From the NCBI GenBank assembly GCA_020796225.1, contig CM036764.1, positions 22,458,733 through 22,522,732 of the forward strand: a stretch of 64,000 bases of DNA, in the 5' to 3' direction. Positions within the stretch are counted from its first letter, which is position 1. Each line of letters opens with the position of its first letter. The notes under the pieces were generated by a model that saw only the letters and a program-made list of their open reading frames with translations, was not told where the DNA came from and did no database searches. The DNA comes from Arion vulgaris. Taxonomy: Eukaryota > Mollusca > Gastropoda > Stylommatophora > Arionidae. Shown piece by piece: positions 55,331-64,000 of this stretch. Made by a program: the position numbers and the translations under genes.

Positions 55331-55954
55331 GCTTTTGCATTTATAAAATGTGATGCCTTCAGATCGTTCATTTTTGCTTTGTGGGGGCTGATAGAAGATG
55401 AAATGTGGCCTCTTGGGAAATCCCCATATGTGCGAACACTCGACCTTTATTGTAACATCATTAGCAATTTAGCTTTGTTAAACGCAGTATGCCCCCGGCC
55501 CCTTCCAGTCTCATGCAATATTAATTACTCTTTGTTTGATGATGCAATCAAACGGGCTACCTCTGTCAACAAGTGACGGGCAATACTGTAACCAGCACAT
55601 AAAAATGAGTCTATTGTTGGAGACATATTTGCTCAATCATTGGCTTCCTAAACATAGATTGACAGAAGGTGCTGGCTGCTGAACATGTTTATTTGGGATT
55701 TCTGTTTAATCAAAATTATGCATTAACGATTTTATAATTTGCATTAGTGATTTTTATATTTTGCAGTCATTCTGTTTTTAGTTTTGTTTACCTTGTGGAT
55801 ATTTTGTTTCCCCATTCAGCTTCTTTTTCATCGCTGTCCCATATTTATTTCTTTATGTTTTCTTAAAAGTTGAAGTCAATTTTGCCTTTAAAAAATTGTA
55901 ATTATTATACAAAAACTGAAAGTAAGTAACACATTATTTTTTCTTTCTTCTTTT
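55331..55954. other. Unassigned sequence
   Basis: An open frame at 55379-55576 (+) has no known motif. T-rich after 55700. Confidence 0.35.
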
Positions 55955-56055
55955 CTCTAATCCTGTTTTCTCTAATCCTATTTTCTCTAATCCTGTTTTC
56001 TCTAATCCTATTTTCTCTAATCCTGTTTTCTCTAATCTTGTTTTCTCTAATCTTC
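55955..56055. repeat. 15-bp tandem repeat, about 7 copies
   Basis: 'ttttctctaatcctg' repeats, alternating with '...atccta', so the true period may be 30 bp. Confidence 0.95.
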
Positions 56056-56254
56056 TTTTGTTTCATCGCGTCAGGATAAGAAGAGATTTATAGAACTGGC
56101 CCTTTTGTGCACTTCAAATGTAGTGCTTTTCGCTTCAATTAATTCTGATGTCCACCTTTTGCGTGACGGTCTTTTGCAAAATTGTAGCAAGTAGTAATGA
56201 AAAAATATAAACATATTTTTGTTCTGATTTGAATTATATACTGTTATGTTGTTA

Positions 56255-56615
56255 CCTGATAGAAGAAAACTAATCACGACAGAGATGAAGTGTCTGCGCA
56301 AAGTGCTCGGAGTATTAAGAGACCGATTTAGAAATGAAAACATCAGGGAAACAGTGGGTATAACATTAGTACTGAACTTCATCAAGAAACAATAACTTAA
56401 ATGGTTCGGCCATAAAGCAGATTACCAACATACATTTAAGAACATTGCCTTAAAGAGCATTACTACCCCGATATAGTGGAAATAAAGCAAAAGGTCGTTC
56501 ACGCAAAAGGTGGACCACATAAATAACAGAGGCAGTGTAAAACACTATTTGTAAAGCGCTCACAAATGCCCATTCTAGAAATCTCTTCTTATCATGCCGA
56601 TATGAGGACAAAACA
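56255..56615 (+). mobile_element. LINE-5 C-terminal relic
   Basis: Reads 'TEMKCLRKVLGVLRDRFRNE', 'NIRETVGITLVLNFIKKQ' then stop, 'LKWFGHKAD', and further on a frameshifted 'KRSFTQKVDHINNRGS', the counterpart of KGRPRKRWTTDITEAS at 51495. Several stops. Followed by (gaa)n. Confidence 0.8.
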
Positions 56616-56617
56616 GG

Positions 56618-56657
56618 TAGAGAAAGAAGAAGAAGAAGAAGAAGAAGAAGAAGAAGA
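56618..56657. repeat. (GAA)n microsatellite
   Basis: About 13 GAA units at the 3' end of the LINE-5 relic. Confidence 0.97.
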
Positions 56658-56658
56658 T

Positions 56659-56808
56659 GTAACTACCTTGATACTAACATGAGTTACCTCGTGAACAAGA
56701 TATCGCCATCAAGAATCAGTTCGATGTTTATTTGTAACTACCTTGATACTAACATGAGTTACCTCGGAACAAGATATGCCAATCAAGAATCAGTTCGATG
56801 TTTATTTT
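56659..56808. repeat. 74-bp tandem duplication
   Basis: 'tgtaactaccttgatactaa' begins at 56659 and 56733. The second copy differs by small deletions and additions ('cgtgaac' against 'cggaac'). Confidence 0.95.
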
Positions 56809-57017
56809 TGTACAAACAAAGAACGTGATTCTAACAATGCATATACCTAACTATATATTCTTCATTCAAACAAGAAAACGTGTTTCTAGCAATGTAAATA
56901 TCGAAACTTTTGTTGACCATTTATATTTCCACCAATATTTAACTGTCTAGAATTATTTTTAGTAATATCTTCTCCCCGATCTCATTTTGTCACATATTGT
57001 TTATAGTACAACTACCT
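56809..57017. other. Unassigned spacer
   Basis: No recognised element. Confidence 0.35.
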
Positions 57018-57173
57018 AGATCGCACAGGGAAAGAGGTAGAATCATGCTAAAAAAGACCACCGCGTATCCTCAGAAAGCAATGGTAAACTACTGAAGGTA
57101 AGAAAAATCAACGACTTTTCTGAGTCTGTGACTGTGAATGATGACGACATCCTGCAAAGTATATGCCAGGATT
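57018..57173 (+). mobile_element. SINE-C 3' portion, diverged
   Basis: 'ctcagaaagcaatggtaaac', 'tactgaaggtaag' and 'gatgacgacatcctgcaaag' with 'tatatgcca' follow the order of SINE-C bodies ('gaaagcaatg.caa.cta', 'ggctacgtcctgtaaagg'). Confidence 0.65.
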
Positions 57174-57449
57174 TTCGTTGTTTTCATAGTGTAAAATAGA
57201 TTATCCCTATCAGAAAGTAATGTGTAAATTGATTCCGTTCTTATTGCGTGACCATGTGCTAGAATGTCTCTGTTTGGTAGATTTATTTTAATTATAGAAA
57301 CATTCTAGATTTAACATTGAAAGGTCACAATGTTAACGTATCATCTTCCTTGTATTTCTTTGAAATGTATTATAAGCAATTGATTCTCTGAAATTTAAAA
57401 AAAAACGCCATTCAACATAAAAACAGCAGCGAATGACGAATTTACATCG

Positions 57450-57735
57450 GGTAAAAGAGCAAAGAAATAGATCTGCACAGAAAGAACGCAAAATCAAATA
57501 AAACTGGTTGATGCTACAAATAGGGATGAGTAAAATGGAGAATGTTGGACATATGAAAGGCACAAAGGATTGGAGAAGACCTATGCATCCTAGCAAAAGA
57601 GAGAAGAAGAAAACTACGGGAAAAATGGATTCAGTGTTTAACTGTTGATTTAAGTATTGCGGCTACAGAGGCCTATGAAAGAAATTCCGAATGACTTTTA
57701 GGGGGACAAAATTCTGCTCAGCATAAGTGATAAAG
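57450..57735 (+). mobile_element. LINE-2-like C-terminal relic
   Basis: 'RSAQKERKIK' then, frameshifted, 'GMSKMENVGHMKGTKDWRRP' and a degraded end, parallel to 27304-27655 read in reverse ('aaaatcaaataaaactgg', 'gatgctacaaata.g'). No frame longer than ~40 codons. Confidence 0.6.
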
Positions 57736-57814
57736 TAAGCACACATCAGTGTTTAATGTCTTATGTTACATATAACATGTTACTTAGTCTTGGATCTTAG
57801 GTCGCTTAGTCAGT

Positions 57815-58200
57815 TCTTCATCATCATCAAGTAGTTTATTCCGTCAGAACTGGCTCCTACACAGCAGTCCTGAAAAGCTTCTATTCCGTTTGCTGATCAG
57901 TGTCAGCAGCAATCATACTCCGATCGTCAATGATATCCTGCACATCGTCTTCAGGTCTTCTTCTCATTCGTCTTCCTGGAACTATTTCCTCCAAATGATC
58001 TTCTCTCTCAGGCACTCATGTCGTTTGATGTGTCCGAAATATTTAATTTTCCTATTTAATTTTTGTTGTTGTTTTTTTTTAATAACCAACTCTCTTTAAT
58101 ATCAAATTTTTTTGCAGAATATATAAGCATTAGTTCTCTTCTCTGTCCATGATATTCTAAATACTCTTCTGTAGCATTTGCATTTAAAGGCATTAATGAT
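57815..58200 (-). mobile_element. LINE-2 relic, minus strand
   Basis: The plus strand starts 'catcatcatcaagtagttta' and continues like 37500-37790 ('ggcactcatgtcgtttgatg' with 'tgtccgaaatatttaatttt'). It then extends 5' to 'ctctgtccatgatattctaa', the SWT.KRTN region. It converges on the plus-strand relic ending at 57735, so the two LINE-2 3' ends face each other about 80 bp apart. Confidence 0.82.
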
Positions 58201-59059
58201 ATCTAGTCTCACTTAGACACCTACTCTGTATGTCCTCACTATGGTTGGTCACTATTTAACAATATATTTTGGGGGAAAGAACATCCACATTCCTACAGAA
58301 CTACTCTGCCATCAGATTTTCTTTAAAGTTCATATACATTTTTATAAAATTATTATTGCGAATCATGTAAAACAAATAGCGCATGAAAAGTGCAGGAATA
58401 ACTGATATTGAAATTGAATAATAAAAACAATAATTGGTTTTTTCCAGAAATATTATGTCTGCAGGAGCGAATCATAAATGTCAAAAGTGATGGAGGGAGT
58501 TGTCAACACAAACAAGAAAGAAATTGTTGAATCATAAAGCTACAAGTGGAAGAAAACAACGAATTAAACGAAAAAGTGCGTAATAAACGATAAATAATGA
58601 TAAATATTATACTTAAAAAATAATGATGGGAAATGTAATGAAAGATAAGACAGAGTAATGCACACAATTTCAACACAAAAATAGGGGGAGATGAAATAGG
58701 AAAAGATAAAAAAGATATGTAAGTGAAATAACAGATAAGAAAAATGTATTAAAAGTTTGAAGTAATACTCTAAAAGTTAAATTAAAGTGAAATAATCAGA
58801 AAAAATGTTTTTAAGAAAACATTATTGAACAAAATAAATAAACAAAAATTTTATACAAAGCAAAAAAAATGTTTTGTAACCTAGTGGCATATATTTATAT
58901 TTATATCAAGATTTTGTTCCGATTTTGTAATATATATAATTGAATATCCACGACAAATACATGATAATAAACGTTGTATTTTTTATTTGGTACGCAATGC
59001 AAAATATTATCAAGTTATTTTTGCAGACAAAACAACCAGATCATTTTCTTTATTCAACC
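58201..59059. other. Unassigned, very A-rich
   Basis: 58530-58870 is strongly A-rich on the plus strand, without period. No motif. Confidence 0.4.
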
Positions 59060-59212
59060 TATAATGTATGATTTATGCAACCTATAATGTATGATTTATG
59101 CAACCTATAATGTATGATTTATCAACCTATAATGTATGATTTATGCAACCTATAATGTATGATTTATCACCTATAATGTATGATTTATGCAACCTATAAT
59201 GTATGATTTATG
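59060..59212. repeat. 23-bp tandem repeat, about 7 copies
   Basis: 'tataatgtatgatttatgca' plus 'acc' repeats; two copies lack the 'g' or 'gca'. Confidence 0.95.
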
Positions 59213-59380
59213 ACTACAAAAATTACTTTAAAAAAATACTTATTTCGTTGCTATTTTTTCTTGAGTTTTAAATGAAGCTCTGGCACAATCGACTATAAGA
59301 ATTGCAAGCATTAACCAAGATAACATGAGAATATTAGATGCGAACAAATATAAACCAAGAATATTTCATTTGCAACCACT
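59213..59380. other. Unassigned spacer
   Basis: No recognised element. Confidence 0.3.
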
Positions 59381-59384
59381 ATCG

Positions 59385-59425
<41 letters not shown>

Positions 59426-59431
59426 GTCATC
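59381..59431. repeat. (ATC)n microsatellite
   Basis: About 16 near-perfect units. It creates poly-Ser and poly-Asp runs in open frames on either strand (59325-59507 +, 59366-59641 -), which are not genes. Confidence 0.97.
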
Positions 59432-60039
59432 AGATGTCATTTCTGTATCGAAGTTAGTTGCCATAGATCTCCAAAATTCCTGCCTCTTTGTTACACTCAG
59501 GCTGTAATTTATCAGCCTAATGCTGTTTCCCTCTAATTTGTTTTTCTGTCTTCTTCTTCTTGCTAGTCGCACTTCAAATTTCCACTTCAATAAAGCTTTG
59601 ATTAATGTTTCGTGTCTCTTTATGTCTTCGAAATATTGCATTTGTTTGCATTTTTATTTCCTCTAGCAGTTCTTTCTTCATGACTAGTTTTTCTGAATTT
59701 TCTGAAATTGTATGTTTTTCTATCAATGAAATACTCCCAATTCTTTTGTATATCCACATCTCAAAGTCATTATTAATATCTTCCAAATGTTTGCAATCAT
59801 CATAATGTAACAACAAAAAAACTTATGTAATCACAATTAACTTAACAAATGTTAGTTTTTTGTCAATTAACATTCATCTATGTGTAGTTTTCATTACAAC
59901 AACATTTCGAATATTTTCAATGGATATATTATGAAGCAAATTTTACCCTTATCAAATGTTATACTTTCAACTGATTTATTATTTCTTTGACGTTCTGACA
60001 CCGCTCATCAAGATTTTATTATTATTTTTTATATTCCTT
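59432..60039. other. Unassigned sequence
   Basis: Open frames overlap on both strands with no recognised motif. It could be more decayed LINE next to 60040. Confidence 0.3.
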
Positions 60040-61290
60040 TTGTACCGTTGTATGTTACATAATGTCTGCAAGCAATTTCTCGATATCGCTCTATCCAGGG
60101 ATATTCTCTCAACATCTATGGAATTGAGTCCGATATTTCTCTCTCATTAAAGATTTTTTCCGGATTTATTTTTTATTTCTTGAATTCTTTGCATCAGACT
60201 GCAATACATGCTTTGCGATTCTTTGATCATTTCTTCTCAGACAATGCCCAACATATCTCTTTTTTATCTTTCTAGTTACAGTTACTAGGTGTTGACCAGA
60301 CATTTCTCTCATTTCATCACTTCTGAATTCATTCCATTTTAAGATCATTATTTCTCGCAGACACCTATTTTCAAACGCATTCAACCTACTTTCTATATCT
60401 TTAGTAATTTTCTAACTCTCGCTGGCATATGTTATTATTGATACACCAATAGAATAAACAATTTCTAATTTATCTTTAATACTATATAACTTGAAGTTTC
60501 GTATTGTATTTATACTATTGAAAGTTGATATTTTGACAATTCGTAGAATAATTTTTTTAAGAATTTTCCGTGCAGTAACAAAAATTGCTGTCCAAATAGA
60601 TGATTTGCTCACATATTTCTGTTATTTTTATCACATTTTATTCCAGGATCATATCTACATTATTGTCAATTGTGTCATTATATTTGTATTTTCATAGCTT
60701 ATCTGCAGTCTAACTTTAATTGCTATGGATGACAAGCTGTATGTTTTTCTTTGCATTTGGTTGTTTCTATTTAACAAGGCTATATCATCAGCAAAATTCA
60801 AATCTTCCAGTTTACAATTTTCTCCCCAATCGATGCCAGTTTCGCCCCTGCAACATTTTCTCATCACCTAATCAATTACTGCTCCAAACAATAGCGGAAA
60901 TTAAATGGAACCTTGATATTTTTCGTTTTCAACAACAGACCATTTGTTTTGCCATTGTCAGTGCGGACAGAACATTGTCAACCATACTATGGGCTTTTGA
61001 TAATGTTTATTATTTTGGCTTGTATTCCATAGTGTCTCAGAATATTCCACAGGGCCCTTCTGTGTAGTCTATCAAAATCCTTTATGAAATCGGTGAAATT
61101 CAAGATACGCATTTGCTGCTTCACAATATGTTCCTCTAAGATTAGTCTTAGTATAATTATTTGGTATAAGAAGTTTTTTCCAGATCTAAAACCAGCTTGT
61201 TTTTTCTTCAGGTTTCTATACACTGCTCCTTTGATTCTATTGAGAATGATTTTGCTAATTGTCTTGGTAATTAATGGTAACAGGGTGATA
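60040..61290 (-). mobile_element. LINE-1 relic with most of the reverse transcriptase
   Basis: Minus-strand pieces in order: 'ITKTISKIILNRIKGAV' (61260), 'KKQAGFRSGKNFLYQIIILR' and 'ILNFTDFIKDFDRLHRRALW' (61223-60987, RT motif A with D kept), 'LEDLNFADDIALLNRN' (about 60800, motif C FADD intact), 'RIVKISTFNSINTIRNFKLY' and 'YSIGVSIITYASES' (60612-60412), 'MNAFENRCLREIMILKWNEF' and 'MSGQHLVTVTRKIKKRYVGH' (60384-60170), then a degraded SMEEIE-type end. Motif B is not readable. Several frameshifts and stops; 5' truncated in the RT fingers. Confidence 0.9.
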
Positions 61291-61387
61291 ATATCAACAA
61301 AAGATAATGTTATTAAAATATTTGCTAGTCCATGTGATTTTTACAATGGTTGCTTACTTTTGGAATTCTTATATATATACATATATA

Positions 61388-61913
61388 TTTTTCGATCCAG
61401 AAGCACTTGAGCTGAAAGCTCTTCGGCTCAGGTGCCATGGACATCGTAGCCCTTCGGTTCGGTCGACGAACACCGTTTTTTTTTTTTCCGTCCGCTTTCA
61501 ACTCAGACAGTTTCATCTCTGAAACGATTTTGCGTAAAGTCCGTTATACTATTTCTTACAATGGCGGCGGGCGTGCATTGTAATTCTTACACTGGCAGCC
61601 GTGTGCTCAATGTACTCGTAATTAGTATTCCTCGCCATCAGGCAGATTTTTCCACTTCAGAGGTACTACGTTATCGTCTGAGTAAGACCAGGGGACTCAG
61701 AACAAATGCCGGACAGTAGGTTCGAACCCGAGCTATGAGGCGTCTCACAGCTAGCAGGCCGAGCTACTATCAACTAATCTAGGCAGTCCCCCACGAACAC
61801 CGTAAATCTGGAGAACCTGTGGCTTTTCTGCCAGTCCGCGGAATTGAACCCGCACTCACAGAGGACTTGTCACCCGTAGTCCAACACGCTACAAACACGC
61901 TGGGCAGGCGGGC
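61388..61913 (-). mobile_element. SINE-E, split by SINE-H
   Basis: 61388-61476 and 61793-61913 together match 39876-40077: 'ttcgatccagaagcacttga', 'ccttcggttcgg', then 'gtggcttttctgccagtccg' and 'gaacccgcactcacagagga'. Flanked by gaattcttatata (61363-61375) and gaaattcttatata (61914-61927), a probable target-site duplication. The left copy is followed by extra (TA). Confidence 0.88.
61477..61792 (-). mobile_element. SINE-H, nested in SINE-E
   Basis: The reverse complement starts 'gggggactgcctagattagt' and has tRNA-like boxes 'gatagtagctcggcctgcta' and 'gggttcgaacctactgt'. The body is GC-rich, with 'cgcccgccgccattgtaaga', and it ends in oligo-A. 'acgaacaccgt' is present at 61466-61476 and 61793-61803. 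The SINE-E copy at 39876 has only one such site, so it shows the empty state. Only copy in the window. Confidence 0.9.
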
Positions 61914-62221
61914 GAAATTCTTATATAAGTACACACCGCAGCTAATAGAATAACTGCTTTATAGATTCTTTTTCCCCGCATTTTTTCTAATTATTGGCCA
62001 ATATGTAGACACTTTCTTTCAGTGCAGAAAACAAAAATTAGAAACATAAAACAAACGTCTACATCTTATCACAAATTCAATCTATATATATATTCTCTTG
62101 TGTCTCGTTTCCCACTAAACAATTTTCTACAAATTATTTCATTTTTCCATGTCACCTTCTGAAAATTTAGGTCACAATCTTCCAACTCTTGCTTTCCATG
62201 CCTAAATGTCTCCATGTCTCT

Positions 62222-62750
62222 ACGACTTAATGCCAATGTCCCATCTGACATACGACTTACATGACCAAATGTCCCATCTGACATACGACTTACATGACCA
62301 AATGTCCCATCTGACATACGACTTACATGACCAAATGTCCCATCTGACATACGACTTACATGACCAAATGTCCCATCTGACATACGACTTACATGACCAA
62401 ATGTCCCATCTGACATACGACTTACATGACCAAATGTCCCATCTGACATACGACTTACATGACCAAATGTCCCATCTGACATACGACTTACATGACCAAA
62501 TGTCCCATCTGACATACGACTTACATGACCAAATGTCCCATCTGACATACGACTTACATGACCAAATGTCCCATCTGACATACGACTTACATGACCAATG
62601 TCCATCGACATAGACTTACATGACCAAATGTCCCATCTGACATACGACTTACATGACCAAATGTCCCATCTGACATACGACTTACATGACCAAATGTCCC
62701 ATCTGACATCGACTACATGCCAAATGTCCATCTGACATCGACTTATACCA
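62222..62750. repeat. 33-bp minisatellite, about 16 copies
   Basis: The unit begins 'catctgacatacgacttaca' and ends 'tgaccaaatgtcc'. Copies 2-11 are identical; those near 62595-62625 and 62705-62745 drop bases. Both strands stay open (11-residue repeats HLTYDLHDQMS on plus, MSDGTFGHVSR on minus). Symmetrical openness points to period, not to coding. Confidence 0.95.
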
Positions 62751-62919
62751 ATTCATCTCTATCTTCATCTTTTAATAATGGTATCCAATAATATACAATT
62801 TGATCCTTGTAAAAGTTCGTCATTTTAATTTCGTATGGGATCAGAACGGTTGCAGGATTCTTCTAAAACATTTATTTTGGAATGTCTCAGCTTGTGTATA
62901 ATGTTGTGAGTCATTTTTC
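62751..62919. other. Unassigned spacer
   Basis: No recognised element. Confidence 0.3.
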
Positions 62920-63140
62920 AACACTCACTATTGTATAATAACACTCCAAGAATACTGCTTTTATATATTTTAAGTTTCGGTGTAAGTTTTAATCTTTTGG
63001 CTTTCTAGATTTCGTTGAGCGTGGCAAAAATTAGACTTCCTTTCTTGATTTTTCCAATTATATTATATTTTTTTTTAAATCATCATCCTTCGAGACCATA
63101 GTTCCCAGGTATACATAATCATGTACTTCCTCTATGAATT
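62920..63140 (-). mobile_element. LINE fragment, post-catalytic RT region
   Basis: The minus strand reads 'ERNSIEEVHDYVYLGTMVSK'-like sequence, ending DDDL, near 63120-63070, then 'NLHRNLKYIKAVFLECYYT'. The YLG block follows motif C in RTE-like reverse transcriptases. Family not assigned; neither end preserved. Confidence 0.65.
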
Positions 63141-63289
63141 CCTTTCGTAATATAATTGGGTTTGTTTATTTTTTTTTTTATTCCATGTTACTTTTGTTTG
63201 TGCACGACTGTAAGTTCTATTGTTTGAGCTGTTCTGGAAAGTGTATTTATTTTTGTTTGAGCAACCTTGTATCGGCTGGTCAAAAACAA

Positions 63290-63636
63290 CCATCGGTTGA
63301 CAGTACAGAGAAAATGGGTCGAAAGACCACCCACAACACAACATCAGAGATGGGTACTATGGTCTATCCCGTAGCGAACAAGTTGTTATATTCTGGCAAT
63401 AACAGACTTCGGGTCCACATGTACAACAAATTTAAACTGGCACAACTAACCTATGCCACTGTGAAAAGGCGGACATGATGGCAGCGCACATACTGCAAGA
63501 CTGCCAGTTGTTAGCAGGCTTGAGAAACAAAACCTGGCCCGATAACACAGAGCTTCGCGAGAAGCTGTACGATAGAGTCCCTAAAAGCAACAGCAGAATT
63601 TATGAGAAAATTTGGTTCATCAGTCTAGGCGGGATC

Positions 63637-63671
<35 letters not shown>
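63290..63671 (+). mobile_element. LINE-6 C-terminus with (GA)n tail
   Basis: Reads 'NNRLRVHMYNKFKLAQLTYA' (in 63134-63478) and, after a one-base shift near 63465, 'MMAAHILQDCQLLAGLRNKT' with 'WPDNTELREKLYDR' and 'SRIYEKIWFISLGG' before the (ga)n at 63639-63671. The H-x4-C part of the C-terminal knuckle is kept. The last 80 bp match the insert at 51947-52029. Confidence 0.85.
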
Positions 63672-63674
<3 letters not shown>

Positions 63675-63845
63675 CGGCTTGTCAGAAGATTAAAATCGTT
63701 TGCATAAGTCCAAGATTTCCAGTACTGAGGTAAGTGTCCATGGAATGCCTCTGCTATTATCTTTATAGTTAAACCGTAACACAGAGTATAGCAGTTTAAA
63801 TAAAAATGCGAAAAACCAGTTAAATCTTTCTCAGTCAATTGACAA

Positions 63846-63995
63846 GACATACAATGAAACGATTTCGAGAACGACTACAAATGGACGATTACGTGACATA
63901 AGCTATCTAATGATAGGTTTATAGGACCATTAGATAGGTTTATGTTTCCACATGTAATCGTCCATTTGTAGTGTTCCTCGAAATTCGTCATTCTT
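63846..63995. repeat. Imperfect palindrome, ~63-bp arms, at the right edge
   Basis: The left arm (about 63850-63912) holds 'ctacaaatggacgattac' and 'ctatctaatg'. The right arm (about 63928-63992) holds 'cattagatag' and 'gtaatcgtccatttgtag', exact complements. The loop is 15 bases. Similarity may continue outward ('cgatttcgag' against 'ctcgaaattcg'), and the right arm reaches the end of the window, so the element could be larger. No target-site duplication can be judged. Confidence 0.9.
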
Positions 63996-64000
63996 GTTGT

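Noticed and set aside
59366..59641. Protein with a poly-Asp tail
   Set aside because: The acidic run is simply the (ATC)n microsatellite read in reverse, and the rest has no motif.
62069..62731. 220-residue repeat protein
   Set aside because: Produced by the 33-bp array, which is equally open on the opposite strand; the frame changes where units lose bases.

Overview
This is animal nuclear DNA and almost entirely non-genic. It is AT-rich, has no operon-like packing, and its only coding matches are decayed retroelement fragments. The mixture of many tRNA-headed SINEs, 5'-truncated RTE-like LINEs, long minisatellites and (TA)n, (GA)n and (ATC)n tracts would fit a lophotrochozoan such as a cephalopod mollusc. 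That is an impression from repeat style, not proof. I found no host protein-coding gene, rRNA, functional tRNA or CRISPR array. The window is probably intergenic or a very long intron.

Layout. 0-5 kb: a 57-bp array fused to a SINE, a 21-bp array, and one LINE tail nested in another. 5-9 kb: LINE tails plus a locally duplicated block rich in small deletions. 9.5-15 kb: a 24-bp array and a 50-bp array. 15-30 kb: scattered SINEs and LINE tails, with 15-bp and 60-bp arrays. 30-35.7 kb: sparse, with two copies of a small hAT-like MITE. 35.8-44.4 kb: five large arrays (52, 45, 21, 35 and 53 bp) with SINEs between them. 44.4-47.7 kb: two LINE relics, including the longest one (45255-47695, + strand). 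It keeps the end of the endonuclease, the reverse-transcriptase core with its FADD motif, and the C-terminus, but is broken by frameshifts. 48-58 kb: SINEs, short arrays and LINE tails. 58-64 kb: a long minus-strand LINE relic, a SINE inside a SINE, a 33-bp array, another LINE C-terminus, and an imperfect palindrome at the right edge.

Family labels used here are mine and local. LINE-1 has the SSMEEIE C-terminus. LINE-2 has the MTAADAG C-terminus and an (ATG)n tail. LINE-3 has GRPxKRW. LINE-4 has RGRQREK. LINE-5 has a ...GRPRKRWTT-like end. LINE-6 has an HILQDC zinc knuckle and a (GA)n tail. LINE-7 has a C-terminal CPTCG zinc finger. LINE-8 has GRPKTTW. SINE-A to SINE-F and SINE-H are defined by shared sequence between copies in this window.

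The genes do not form a working system. What can be reconstructed is history: several insertions are nested with readable target-site duplications, one SINE is chimeric, and one SINE head has been amplified into a minisatellite. Several arrays have clean edges but cores full of small deletions, which looks more like unpolished long-read assembly than biology. Fine detail inside arrays should be treated with care.
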